A DNA stretch of 64,000 nt. It comes from Pelecanus crispus. Lineage: Eukaryota > Chordata > Aves > Pelecaniformes > Pelecanidae. A program made the position numbers and the translations under genes. Below the pieces are notes generated by a model. The model had not been told where the DNA came from, did no database searches, and was given only the letters and a program-made list of their open reading frames with translations. This document shows, piece by piece, positions 1 to 12,800 of the stretch. The first letter of the stretch is position 1; each line of letters opens with the position of its first letter. The stretch lies in NCBI RefSeq assembly GCF_030463565.1, contig NC_134660.1:1290001-1354000 (forward strand). The letters run 5' to 3'.

Positions 1-3000
1 CGTGGGATGGATGTGTGGTCCAAGAGCAGCCAGGGTGCAACGGTGCCAGCCTCCACACATGATGTTATTTTCAGTCCTCTATGATAACCTTAAGATCTGC
101 AGCAAAGACCAAAAGTCACAACGACAATACATCTCAGAGGTTGAGCAGAAAAGGTCTAGAGCTTGACTGGTGCTATAAACACTGCAACAGCAGGAAACCT
201 GATGGGTGAAATCCCCATGTGCTCTTAAGCAGTGATCACACCCAAGGCAGCAAAGGAAGGGAAAACCACACAAAACACCTGCAAAACAAGTCACTGCTAG
301 TTTGACACAAGGAAAAATATCTTCCAGACCCTAAATATGATAAATCGGTTTAACTCGTGGGCACGACTCACTGACCAGGTATCTTCTAGTTCACCCTTTA
401 CAACACTGTGCTTTCAGACTATTATGTGAGCTGCAGAAATGCAGAGAACGTGTGAGGTGACCCTTTTCTTTGCAGTTGCATGAACATTTCTTCCTCTGAG
501 ATTTGCATTGATCAGGTTTCATTGATCTTGCTGGCATATCTGAAGGCAGTTTCTTCCATCTAAGGAACCTTGTTCGTTCCTTTATAAACTCATTTTTAAA
601 GTTAGTCAGTCTCAGCAAGCAGCTGCTTTTTATTTGTAGTCTGTAATGAACTGACTAGGATTTCTACACAGAAGTGTTTAAATATTTATCCCTAAACACC
701 TCTAGGTGAGAACACATATACAGATCCATCTACCGTTCGCATCCACCTACACGCGCTCCCGTTTCTTGCATACAATCAAAACCACTCAAATGTGTCAGGA
801 GCCGTAGGCAGCTAACAGAGATGCACGTTTTGCTCCCATAGGAGACTCTCAATTTTCTAAATCCTGACTCATGAAACCATACCTGACTAGGAGATGTAAT
901 GAGGAAGACTACTGTGATGTATATCCTTTCTAGCAAGGCAATCTCCTGTGTGAGGCCCTCTGAACTGCGGCGACATTTCCTGTGCTTTAAGACCTCTGCA
1001 CCCGCTGAAGAGCAATTTCTTGTACATGTTGTGCTAAAATCAAGAATATGCTGCAGCAGTGTTGTCAGTGTGGGCGAGCCCGCGCAGCGGCGCACAAGGT
1101 AAAGGGGGAAAGACAGAAACTGAGTGAACTTGCTCGGAGTAGGAAACCTGTAAGGTCTGGATTGGTAATGCCAGACGTGAAGTCTGTCTCCAGGTTGTTC
1201 TGAAATTACGTGTACGTGCAGAGCACAGCCAAGTGACAAATCAGAGGTGGTGGTGTGTTTCTTTTCCCGGATCCGGAGAGCAATTGAACCTCCCTAAGCA
1301 GGAGAGAAAACACACTGTCTTCTCTTCTTTGTGACTAAACTCCAAATGGCAGCTGCCATTTCAGCATTACCACCCAGAGAGACTACACAGAAACCAGTGC
1401 AATGCTACTTCTCTGGTAAATCAGCTGCATACGCTGAACATGTTCATGGTCACGGTGTCTTCACTTCTCCTTTAAAGCCATCCCTTCTTGACAAGTGTTA
1501 TTTATATGCGAGTTATTGAGGTGTTGTCCCCATGCATAAAAGTGCATGTTTCAACCAAAAAGTCCCAGAAGAACTTTGCAGCTGCTTGGGGAGGGTTTCC
1601 CCTTTCACTCCACTGTCTACAGCAGAGACGATGCACTAGAATTGCAGGCACACACCCAAAACCAAAAAACACAAAGCACTGTCCTTCATCTTATACCTGT
1701 TCTTTATCTGATTTGTACCAATCAGGTAAAACCATCACAGAGTCTTTTCCCTTGTTTCACCCACGCGTCTCAGAAAGTGGGTCACAAAGCATGTTAGCAG
1801 CTGATAGCACATGGAGGAGCACCTCTCATGTATTTCCACCATTCTCCCCTCTGAGCCTTTGCCAGTGTCGCTCTTATATCACATATGTGAGATAAGCCTG
1901 AAACACACAGATTGCCTTGACTGAACCAAGCAAGAAGCTTGGGGCAAATCTGGAATCTGCTCCAGGTTTCCTGTATCCAAGGCCCGCTGCCAAACAACTA
2001 AACCTTTATTCTGACCAGGTGATGCATCCAGAGAGCCGTAAGAATGTGAATCTGCAATTATTTGGAACTATGCTCAGCCTCACGACATGGCATTGTCCCA
2101 CTGCAGCCAGTGGGACTGTAGTGAAGTGTTTGTGTATCTCAGCCTTTGCAGGCTGGGATCCCAATGCATACTTCTTTTTTTTCTTTTCCCCTACAGATTT
2201 TGTTTTGCCAGCTTGTGGTAGTTGCTGCGGCAGGCTGGCTGGCCCGGAGCAGGAGGACAGCCAAGCAGCAAGAGAAGCAGTTTTAGGGGGTCTCCTTGGA
2301 GAGTTGGGAGTGGCCCTGCCTCATCGCGTTATGGTACAGCTCAGCACGCAGCCCCGGCTCTCCCCTGTCAGGAGCTGTGTTGTGCCCCTGCTGAAAGCAG
2401 CAAGCACTAACTTTTGTGAAGCTCTGTTGTTTTGTATTTTGCGGCCAGCGCAGCTGGATTACATCCTTTTTTGCCATCTCCGACATTTGCTATGTTGGGA
2501 AAATATAATTAAAGATCACGTGCCAGGTCTAAAATACCAGAAAAGTTAAAGTGGCAAGCATGTTCAGAATAGCCTTTTCTATGTGCTGTAATAATAAATA
2601 TTTGTTTGATACCAGGATATTGCAAAGTAAGGACTGGATCCTGTACACTTAACCTATGGGTAAATCTTAAACTGGTCTTTGGAATCATTGATGAGCTTAA
2701 GATAAAGAAGACTGTCTTTGGATTTGTCAATATTGAGCCTAAAATTTGGGAATGCAAGAATGAAAAATAATAGCGGTATCCTCATAGTCAGCTTGTGCTA
2801 ATTCATTTATATAGGAGAGGAGCACATGCAGGGCTGTGGGTTAATCTAATGCAATGCCATTTTTGTTTTGTAGAGTGCAGTTTGCATTTATTGCCTGTCA
2901 TAAAGCAAGTTAAAGTGCGCAACCCTGTTATTTCTCTGGGCAAGACATAGAAATATGAATGGCTATTACAACCTAGCCCCCTTCCTACGCAGGATGCAGG

Positions 3001-3170
3001 AAGAGGGGAAGTTTTATGGCAGAACAGCCGAGTACCATTCTCTTCCCCTGTGCATTAGAGCAGGGAGCCTGCCTTTGCCTGGCACAGCTCCAATCCCCAA
3101 CTCCTGTTGTGCTAGCAGCAGGCTCGGGAGGTTTCAATTGATGGCCACACATCGCAGAGCTCATGGCTGG
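1..3170. other. Upstream intergenic DNA, probably HOXB1-SKAP1 interval
   Basis: I see no splice-bounded coding exon, RNA gene or clear mobile element in this stretch. Its open frames are short or low in complexity, including the 210-codon frame at 1917-2549, which crosses a T/C tract and shows no recognisable domain. By vertebrate synteny, where the SKAP1 promoter faces HOXB1, this should be the proximal end of the HOXB1-SKAP1 spacer. That placement is inference from gene order in other vertebrates, since no HOX gene lies in the window. Confidence 0.6.
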
Positions 3171-3559
3171 GCTCTCCCCAGAGGTGCACTGAGTTGGGGG
3201 GTAACAAAGGGGACGGCTCCTAACCCCACCCCATTAAAATGCCCATGCAGGAGCCCAGGTTCAGCTGTGCTCTTGCTGGGGTGGGGTCAGGTGCTTTTGC
3301 AGCTTGCTGGCTGGAGCTCTGGCTCTCGGGAGCGTGGAGGTGCTCAGCACCCCGGGGAGCCGGGTACCCCGGCTGCCTGCAAGGAGCTAGGCTGAGCTGG
3401 CGGGGGCTGTAAGAGGAGGAGGCATCTGAGTGGAGCCCAGCCGTTCCTCCTACCTTTTTTGGGGTGTCCCCGCCCTCCCTGTTTCCTTCGTTCCTGCCCC
3501 TGAGGGACAGGAGCAGTAGTAGCAGGTTTGACTCTTGTGGAAAGGAGGTGGCAGGTATC
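3170..3559 (+). promoter_or_regulatory. Probable SKAP1 promoter and 5' UTR
   Basis: This GC-richer, C/T-rich stretch immediately precedes the first coding exon and runs into it without a convincing splice acceptor. The AG at 3552-3553 is preceded by purines, not a pyrimidine tract, so the 5' UTR is probably contiguous with the start codon. I see no TATA box at a convincing distance, and the CpG density is lower than in a typical CpG island. The transcription start cannot be placed from sequence alone, and a further untranslated exon upstream is possible. Confidence 0.45.
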
Positions 3560-3593
3560 ATGATCCCAGAGGAGATTCAGAGGCTTCTGGAAG
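3560..3593 (+). CDS. SKAP1: SKAP1 coding exon 1 (start codon, residues 1-11)
   Basis: This is the first coding exon of the T-cell adaptor SKAP1 (SKAP55). It encodes MIPEEIQRLLE and then the first base of codon 12, followed by a donor reading GAAG/gtaacc at 3594. The PEEI-x-x-LLE block is the conserved opening of SKAP proteins. I chose the ATG at 3560 because it sits just before that block and has A at position -3. An in-frame ATG at 3464 would add 32 residues with no resemblance to the family. Human SKAP1 starts a few residues earlier, so the bird N-terminus looks slightly shorter. The phase-1 end joins exactly to the exon at 9716, restoring LLEDAE, which favours SKAP1 over its paralogue SKAP2. 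Confidence 0.88.
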
Positions 3594-6500
3594 GTAACCA
3601 TGAATTCCTCCTTGCTGCTCTTCTGCTTTGTGGGGGAAATCTGCTGTGGTTGCAGAAAAAGAAGCTGAAAAGCTTTTTGTGCCTTGCTGTGCTGAGCCGG
3701 AGAGAGGAGTGGAAGGACTGCGGGAGCTACTTCTTCTCTAAGGCTGATGGTTTCAGGGTCCTCTGGTTACGTACGCCTTCCCTGGCTCTAAACCCAGCGA
3801 GAGCGTAGGGGATGTGGCTGCCTGCCCTGGTGGTTTTGGGGCTGTCCTCATGTTGCTTAGGAGCTGGCAGGTGGGTCCCTGCCTGTGTTAGGGGTGGGGA
3901 AGCTCTGGTGGCCCCAGACTCCGTGTAAGGGGGAGAGAGTGTATGCAAGATTAAGGGCTGTCCTGTGGCATGGCCAAAAGATGTCCCCGCTGGGTGCTTT
4001 TGGTTAAGGTACTGAGTGGCTCCACTGGTGAGCATCGCTAGGGTGAGACAGGGGAGCGGGTACAAAGGGTAAAAGAAGCTTGTGGGCTGCAGTGAGCCCT
4101 CTCAGCAGGCTTTTGTTGTGGCTGCCATAGCGGCATCTCTTGGCTTTAGATGTTGTGCAAGTGTTGTGTGGTGTGCTGGGGATGCAGCGAGCAAGCCCGC
4201 TCGGTGGGGGTGCATCCTCAGGAAAGCTTCAACCCTACTGAAAATGGGGATACAGCTGAGAGCAGTGCTGGCATCAAGCCCCACTTCAGCTGGATAATTT
4301 GAATGTGACCTCCCGAGGTCTCAGCATCTGTATGGATGAGCTGTGCTGAGAGCTGGCAGCGTTTACATCTGTGCATGTAAGATGGCAGGTGGGAGGCTTT
4401 TGAAGCTGTTTTTCCTGGATTTTGTCACAAACTTGAACTGCTACACCTCTACTCGTGGAGGTGGTGGGTCAGCCAAGCAGAAACCATGCTAAACTCTTCT
4501 TTCAAAATATGCTTCACGGACATAGGCAAGTTCTGTATGGACCTTTGCAACCATTGCTGACCCCACGGTGTGACAAGCAAAGGCTTGGTGGGAGAAGTGC
4601 TGTGTAGAGGTGACCATGTTACAACCGCCCCGTAAATAAAAGCTCGGCAGCAGCGTTGCGGGCTGGAGCCACGGTGTTAGCCCATTGCTGAACGCCACGT
4701 GCGTGTGCTACCGACACATCCTGCCATCGCTGCCGCGGGTGGGTGGTGGGGAAGGAGTCGTTAGCATCTTGCTGCTCGCAGCTCGGAGCGGTTGCGTTTG
4801 GGGCTGGCCCCGGCTGCTGCAAGGCTTTGACCTTTTGTTTCCTGTTGTGATGGCTCCTGGCAGCACGGAGCACTCGCCCCTTCCCCTCGGAGATGCGGGA
4901 TAACTTCCAGTCCTGGGATCTGTCTGAGAGAGAGAGTGTGTGCAGCCTCCAAGCCCGTCAAAGCTCTCTTCCAAATGCTTTGTGTCTTCCCCCAGATGTA
5001 GGTGTAAATTTTCTTCTCTGTTTTTTAATCATGGGGGCCTCAGTGAAGTTCACCCTTTCACGTTTTTGATGTGCAGCACTTTATTGTTCAGTGCTGACAC
5101 TTTTGTAAACAACTCATTTCTGCACCTGCCACCTTCCTTTAACTTAGATTATTTTCTTGTTAGCTGACTGTTTTTAATTGAAGGCTTCAGATCTCCTTCT
5201 AAAGCACAGCCTTTGTTTGCTGACAGGTATAGCAGGCTATGAATGGAGATTAATTGCATGTCACATACCTCTGTATCAAACTTGCTGTGTCTTAACAATC
5301 TATACGGTCTTGAGGCCTTCCAGTGGCTTAGGAGGTTTCCAGCTACGCAGGCTGGAAAGGAAGGTGCTTAAGCTATTACAGTGTTTGCAAAATGTGTTAC
5401 CATAGGAATCCTTGGTTTTAAAATAAAAATTACGAATAGAGGAGGAAACATGTACTGATGTACAGGCAATAACATCTGCTTCCTTACATTAAAGTTTGGC
5501 CCATAGTGTGGAGTGTTTATGTGATGCACAAAAGCAGGTAGTCACGGCTTGCTGCTAACAGTTGTGTTCTTATCGTGTAAAACATCTCTGAGGTTGCAGT
5601 GGTTGAAAGCCAAGACAATATGGCTATTCTCTCTGCGCTGCAATCCTGCAATGCATGCGAATGCTTGTTATTTTCTGTTTATGAGTAGATGTGGTTGCAG
5701 CAATTGTATTAAGTTCCACCTTGCAAATAAGCAATCCAAGTTCTCATTAACACTGTTGTCAGTTAATTGCACAGGGCTTCACTTTTGGCTCAGTCAGGTC
5801 CCTTTTAAAACTACTTTTGCTTAAGGGTATTTCATGTTTGTTTAGCACAAATTTCTTCTGAAGGCTGAAACAGTGGTTCTAAAAAATGTGATACATCTCT
5901 GACAAAACCAGGGCTTCTGTTTGTTTGCAGAGGCAAAGACAGTCTGATTATCTTCCCTTTGCCTGCCTTGCTTGATCCTCTTCACTTCCGACGGTAGGGC
6001 TGGAAAGCCATTTTCTCGCTGGAGTTTGGGCAAGAGGAGAGGGGCAGAGCAGGTGCTGTGCTGGGAGGCTGCGACTGCACCTGCACAGCCTAACAAAGCT
6101 GGAGGCTGCTAATTGCAAGGCAAGCAGGCTCAACGCTGTTTTAAAAATAAACAGTAAAATGCTCTGTTTTGTGAGGGCTAATAAGCCACAGTCAGCATTG
6201 ATGTAGCATCATGAGTAGCTCTGGAATTTAAATATCGGGGAATTTGGGGTTGAGACTTGGAAGCTGTTCTCAGTTCCCCTCTTGTCCCCTGCATAGGGGA
6301 CAGTGTCCCATTCAGTCCACGCCAGGAGGACGGATGAAGATTGCTTCAGGTCTCAAGTTTGGTTTTTTTCTGACTCAGCCCCACAAGAGCAGGAAGGCTC
6401 CTCTGAAAAATGTGGTTTCACAATTAAACCATCCTTTCTTGAGCTTGCAGAAAAGTCAAGAAACACTGTGTGTGATAGTTCAGTTTTTATTTTGACAAGT

Positions 6501-9500
6501 GGGATGGGATGAAACCACTAGCCTTCCAAAGCCCTTGCTGTCTTGGGATGCATCTTGGAAATATTAATGCAGTCTCACGGAAGCTCAAGGTGTCTGCACT
6601 CTCTGTGCTCTCTGTGTTGATGGGTGTTCTAAGCTTTTTTAAACTAATTTTTCCCAGCCAGCTGGGGTGATAAACTGCAGGAGGGATTGTGTTGGAGCAG
6701 ACTGGTTGGCTCAGCATTATCTCGCATGGCTAAAACATTGTGATTCTGTGGGACTAGTCCCTCTGTGCATGGAGTGCAGGATTTCTGTCAGCAGCCTTCT
6801 GATGGCAGAGGAGTAGAAAAGAGGAAAAAAAAAAAAGTAAATGCGTGTATGTGCATGGAGAGAATACACATGGCATCTTAATACCTTTCAGCTCTGGTCA
6901 TTGAGTGCTGATTAACTCCTAGAATTTAGTGCTGCCATTAAAAGGTTATTTACTACCTGGACTTCAGTGGTTGTGACATAATTCTTATGATGCTGTGCAT
7001 CTCCTGCAGGATTAAAGTGGATAACTGCAATTGCCTCCAGAAACTCCCCTGAAACACTTGATGAAATCTCAACTATTTTTTTTCCACTCTTACCTTTTTA
7101 GCTGCAGGAAATGAAAAGGAGAGTCCTGTAAACTTTCAGAGTGGATCACAGAGAGCAATCTATAAACATCAAGAATATAATGTTACCGACAAGCAGTAAA
7201 ACTAACATTAGGGTGATTTACTCTAGAGCTGCTTACATATTGCTCTTCCTGATCCACTTTGAGAGTTTATGGTTAGGCTTTCTTTTTCATTTCCTGGTGC
7301 TATAAACATAGTGGCTGGCTCTGAAAGGGGCTCTGCCTGTTTTGCAGAAGTGACCCTAGTTCTACTATAACTTATCCAGCAGCTGATCTGTGCTGACATC
7401 CCAGTAAGTAAATACCGTATTAGAGCTAATCGCATACTCATGGAGCTAATCTGCGCTTAAAAATGACAGAGGGATGCAGCTGATATTTGCCCAAGTTCTG
7501 GGAGCAGTTTGTTTTTCTTGCTTGTTCTCCTTCGCTGTGGAAATGCAGCCTGTATGTAGTTTCTCTTGCTGACCCATTTCTACTGTGCTGGTTTTATGCT
7601 GGTTTGTGTATAATAAATTGTCCCTTTAGCCTCATCTGTTCTTAAGCAGTAAGCTCCTAAGAGCAAGATACGTCCTTCGTGCTTAGATATATGTACTTGG
7701 GTACTTTCTATGTAATTTGTAAGTGGTGTAAGCCTCAGCATTGTTAGGCTTGTCGTAAGCTGGTACTGTATTTTAGATGTACAGCTAAAACTGCATAGAG
7801 ATATACTGAAAATGAAACTGAGCCTAAGGATTACAGGATTGGCCTGGGATTTAAAAAGCTTCACTCAGCTGCTCTGGCAAAGCCTTTGTGTTCCCAGGCA
7901 GGCCATCTCGGGCTAAATTACCAGCAGTGAACTTGATATCAATAGGCATTCTGGCCTGACACCTCTGTGTTCCTGGAGCCCCCAAAACCGCGGCTGAATG
8001 TAGGTGTGGGTTTGAGAGCGATGCGGTGAATTAGCATTGGTGCCCATCTGCTGAGACGTGGGAACGGAGCATCCCCGCATCCCAGGGGCTGGGCTAGGAT
8101 GCTTTGATATCTCGGCGCTCTATTCAGGCTTTAAGCTCTGGTTCTCGGCTCTGAAGTGGTGGCTGCAGGTATGAGGCAGACCTGGTTCTGGTGGGCTGGG
8201 AGTCCTCCTGGTAGGAGGGAAGGCAGGGAGACAGGGGAGGGAGCTAGCGAGGACCTGGAGGAGCCTGCATTTGGCTGAAATGTGCTGATTAGCGAGTGCT
8301 CCCATGGAAACTGGTGCTTTCAGCTGAATAAATCCAGAAAGGAGACCTGGACTGTTATGGAGGCATGTTTTGGTCCGGATTCACTCCTCCCTTCGAGGCT
8401 GCGGTGGTCAGAGTTGGGTCTCCCTGGTCCTGCCCCTCTGTCACTCTGAAGAGGAGGTGGGAAGAGGGCCCTGTTCCTGGGGGATGCCCAAGCATCAGCC
8501 CTGTTCCCCTCCATGTCCTTACGCTGTTCGCTTTAAAGAGCTCCCCCCAAGCTCTAAGCCTTTCTTGAGTATGTCATGAGCAGGCAACAAAGAGATGAGG
8601 GCTCATGATTTTAACAGAAGAAGGTATTAATTTCTCTTGTGGCGTTTTGATCTTGAGATGTGCTTGCAGGTGGAGGAGCTGTTTTTAAGGAGCTGTGCAG
8701 CTGGGGTGTGCTAAACAGTGCTGGCTGTTGTACCAGCAGCTGAAGCATAAGGAGCTGAAAGTCTTGTGACCAGGATATTAAACTGACATTAGTGGCACAG
8801 TATGGGGCGTGAGTTGAAGGTTGGAGAGGCCTGTGGATGTACACCACCATCGCTTTGAAGCCAATCTTTTCTCTGCTAGGGGAAACTAGCAGTAATGCTG
8901 CTGAAGTACAAAATGATATTCTCCTATACAGGGCAGGTGTGATTGGAACTGTTTTGTTTTCCATGAGATTTTTTTGAGGTTTCTGGAAGGAACATAAATA
9001 TTTATGCAAATAGAAGACACTTAATTCTTTTATCTTCCAGTTCAGGTTAAATTTCTGCATATAGATGTGATTTCCAGGTGAGAGAATACTGTATTTACTT
9101 TTGTCCAGCTGTTCTGTTGAGCAAGCACAGGGTGTAGGATTTTGGCGATAACCTTGCGGGAGAACCCGTGTTGTGACAAGTGCAGGTAGTGCACAACCAG
9201 CCTGTTGTTCGGTGCTTGTCCTTTACAGAGATCATCCTTGTGGAAACCACAGGGTAGGGTTTCCATGAACTGCCCATGGATATCTTGCACTGGTGCTTTA
9301 ACAGCGCTCCTCTGAATGGGATAACCACTTCTGTGTCCTTGCATAATGCCAGAAGCCTTTCACAGCAGCAGATTTTTAGGGTTTGGGGCAGCAAAGAGGC
9401 AGGTGGAGTTGCACTTTAGTCCAATAGAATTATCCATGTTTCACCTTCATCTTCCTTTTTTCTGCATGGTGGCTTCTTTGCAGTTGCTTATTTGCCATTG

Positions 9501-9715
9501 CAACTAGAGAGCAGCTCTGTAATTGCATGCAATATTTAGATCCTCTTCTATCCGCAATCAGTTCAATGTCTTAATTCTCCAAATGAAGTCTTCAGACTGA
9601 CTGTTTCTAGATCAGACTGCTTGGTACGGTGCTTCAAGGGCTTCCCAGTGCACAGCCAAGTCTGGGTTTCTTACAAGAACAGGTTGGTTTTAACCTGTAA
9701 TTCTCTCTTTCCCAG
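3594..9715 (+). other. SKAP1 intron 1
   Basis: This intron of 6122 bases lies between the donor at 3594 (gtaacc) and the acceptor at 9715 (ttctctctttcccag). I find no further exon, RNA gene or confident mobile element inside. The content is unique sequence with a short A run near 6826-6837. The small open frames, including those on the minus strand at 8611-9060 and 9042-9344, have no recognisable domain and are taken as chance frames. Confidence 0.8.
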
Positions 9716-9821
9716 ATGCTGAAAGTTATCTGGCGGATGGACTGCAGAATGAAAACTTGAGTGCTAAAGCAAGGGAGCAGAGGGATGCAATTCTCTTTGG
9801 CTTCCAACAAGTCAAAACCAG
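9716..9821 (+). CDS. SKAP1: SKAP1 coding exon 2 (residues 12-47)
   Basis: This 106-nt internal exon is bounded by a strong pyrimidine-rich acceptor (ctctttcccag) and a donor CAG/gtttgt, which is usable but weaker than consensus. It completes codon 12 (D), runs through 34 full codons and ends with two bases of codon 47 (R). The product contains [26 protein letters not shown] and GFQQVKT, matching the N-terminal homodimerisation segment of SKAP1. This helical region lies ahead of the PH domain. The intact frame and conserved charged/hydrophobic pattern argue for a functional gene. SKAP2 has a diverged version of the same segment, and the LEDAE and GFQQ spellings fit SKAP1 better. Confidence 0.94.
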
Positions 9822-12800
9822 GTTTGTTATCTGCATTGCTTTCTAATGAAAGTGCTTCAGAACAGCGTCACGCCATGGGGTACCACACGCTGAATTCAAC
9901 GAGCTGGACCATGCTTTGAAAGTTAATGGACATTCAGGGCGTGGCATAATGTGAGGGTGCACTGCACACTTGTCTGTACACTCTCCTGTTTAATCAGTTA
10001 TGTGGTTGTCTGCAGGGTTGTCATTATTTTCGTTTGGAATTTGTTTTGCATTTCAAAGTAAAAAAAAAATCATGCCTTGGGCTGTGTCTGTACAGCGCTT
10101 TGCATATGGGTTACTTGATGCTGTCCTGTTCTTCCTTCTCCCTTGTGCTGGAGAGTATTTTATGGAAAAAAAAAATCCATCACTTGATACTTAGGCTTGT
10201 GGGTAAATCAATACAGTGAGCAAAGATTTGTGCTGCTGGCTTGCTGCTGAAAGTACCTATTTCACAAGTGGCTCCTGAACTCAAATATGTATTGCCTGGA
10301 CTTTGATACAGCAAAAAGGAATGAAGAGGACTTCTTGAATTCAAACTCAGGTCTGATCTGGGTTCCAAAAATCTCGTGTCCTCAGGACTGTTCATGTCCT
10401 GTGTGAGAACACGAGCTGCATCATTTGGAGTGAAGCAAACAAAGGTTGTTCTGTTGTGCTAGGGGAAAATCAAGAAACATAAACAGAAAACAGGTTGCTG
10501 GAGGCTTAAATAAAACTTTCAGCCTCAGCTGCATTATATTTTTGGCTAGAAATGTGATCCAGAGCTTGCTGTTAATGCTCTAGTTATAAGATATGAGTTG
10601 TGTCACTTGAAGTTAAGACCTGACAATAAAACTCAGGGTGGCTGACTGATCTAAGCATCCAGTTTAAATAAAACTGCTGTCGAGTCCCTGAGAAGCGGAG
10701 AATTTTATCCTTCGGAAGGGCACAGCCAGACTCTATTCCCTGCAGTCCCACTGAAGAACTTTGCAAGATGCCCTGCTGTATCTTAATCGATCTTTCCTGC
10801 TGGCTAATTAAGCATCAGTTTTACTCAGCAACACGGGACTGTGTAATTATCAGCCTGGGTTGCCCTGAATAATTGAAACAAGCTGAACGCAGAAGATGGA
10901 AGCCTTTGGAAAACGGGGCCGTAGCATATCTAACGGAGGAACAATGTGTGTGTGTAGCAGTGTCCTGTACTATTGCAGAAGAAAGGGCTTGATTGCATGT
11001 TTATAACAGATTGGTGTGGTTTCTCTGAAAAATACCCACTCATTGGCAGGTACTGCTCTTGGATGGAAAGAGTTAAGTAAGCAGAATTCTGAACCTGAAG
11101 TTTGGGTCAAGCTTTTTGTCCTGAGAGCATGCAACTTTAAAAGTGCCAACTGTTTATCTTCATATAATGCAACTCTAGGTCTGTTTTTAATGAATTAAAA
11201 CCAAATAGCGTGGAACTTGATAAACGTGTGAGGCACCTGGCAAAAATACTGGGTTGTTCTTGCTTCCCAAAGCAGGCGGTCTGTCTTTGTGTGCTGTTAG
11301 ATTTGTGAACAGTGCTTGAGCAGCGGGGAAAGGTGCTGCTATGGCCATCATCCCGTGGACCTCTGGCTTCCCAGCAGTTGTGTGTGGCTTTGGGGACTTG
11401 CTCGAGAACGAGTAGCCTTGGGGCAAACACCGATGCCGTAACACAGAACTCAACCTTGACTCTTAGCTCTTTCTCAGCCTAAGAATACAATTTGGGATAA
11501 AGCTTTTGGAACAAAGTCATCTTAAAAAAGCAGATTTGGTGAAGCGGCCTTTGCATGAGGAGGAGAGGCAATATGCAAATTCCTTCTGGATGGTTGGGTT
11601 CAGATGTGGGCCTCAGTCCTGTTGCTTACTGAAATAAATTGCAGGTACTTCTGGAGGGGAAAGTGAGACCCTTGAGCAAAGACTACAGGGCACCGCTGAT
11701 TTCCTACTTGTGTTTTATTGCTCGGTGGCATTTGGAAAGGGTGAAAAGAACAGAGTATACAGATGTCCTTGCTCTGACCCGAGCCATTAGTGCAATGATT
11801 TGTGGTGGGAGATTACTGTAACGATGACTGTATCTTTTTATTTGAAAGGATCTAAGCAGGTCTTGCTCTTGGGGATGAGGCGCGGGTTTGTCTCTTTGGG
11901 GAGCTTCCTGTGGCTTTTGCGGCGGGTGTTCAGGAAATCTTCAGCCGTCGTCTTCAGGAAGCGCCTGCCTCCCCCGAGCAGCCCCGCTCTCCGCATTTCA
12001 CCTCTGCAGGGCGAAACACAACACGGCGTGTAGGGTTTCATTATTTGGGTTCATAATGGACATAAGTAAACTGCTCAACTACTGGGGAGAGACACATGCG
12101 TCTCTGAAAGGGAAGAGCTTCATCTAGTATGATTATCCTGAGCCAGTCTCAATAACTGTTCCTGTAACTTGGCCGTCAGGTCTTTATATCGCTGCTCTCC
12201 CCATGGCCTCGTAACGTTCCCCCACCAGGAGGTTTGCTGATGACTGTAATGTGAACAAGTGGTTGGGCTTTACGTCTCCATGTGCTACCTGTGAGGATAT
12301 ATTGTTCCCGTCTCGCCGCAAGAAGTGCGGTAGGTAGGGAGTGGATTGTGTTTGCAGGTTATAATTTTTTCCAAGGCAGTCTGGGGTATTTTTGCTCGAG
12401 GAGCTGTGTCGGAGGCGTTGCAGGCAGTGGCTGTGGGGAGGCTGTCACCATAGGGCTGAGTTATGAGTCCCTGTACCGTTTTACTTTCAGAATTCATTTG
12501 GTTATTTAGAGTGCACTGTTGTGTTGAAACACTTCTCTCTTCTTTCTCTCTTTTTTTTTTTTTCCCCCCTCCCTACTAACTCAGATCCTATTCCACTTTC
12601 ACATATATGTAAATCCTGTCCTGGCAATTTTTTTCCTAATCATCTCTTTGGCTTTGTTGATAATATCTTTTTGTAATTGCTTTCTGTGATTGCTTTGCAT
12701 GGCATCCAGGCAAACAAGCCACAGAACACAACTGGAGGCTTGGTCCCCAGGAATTACCTGTGCGAGGGATGAGGATCTCGCAGCACAGTAGCACATACAG

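Noticed and set aside
1917-2549. Plus-strand open frame of 210 codons upstream of SKAP1
   Set aside because: It contains a run of phenylalanine from a T/C tract, no domain and no promoter or splice context. A chance frame is the simpler explanation.
3552-3559. Splice acceptor just before the SKAP1 start codon, implying an upstream non-coding exon
   Set aside because: The AG is preceded by a purine-rich run, not a pyrimidine tract, so a contiguous 5' UTR is more likely.
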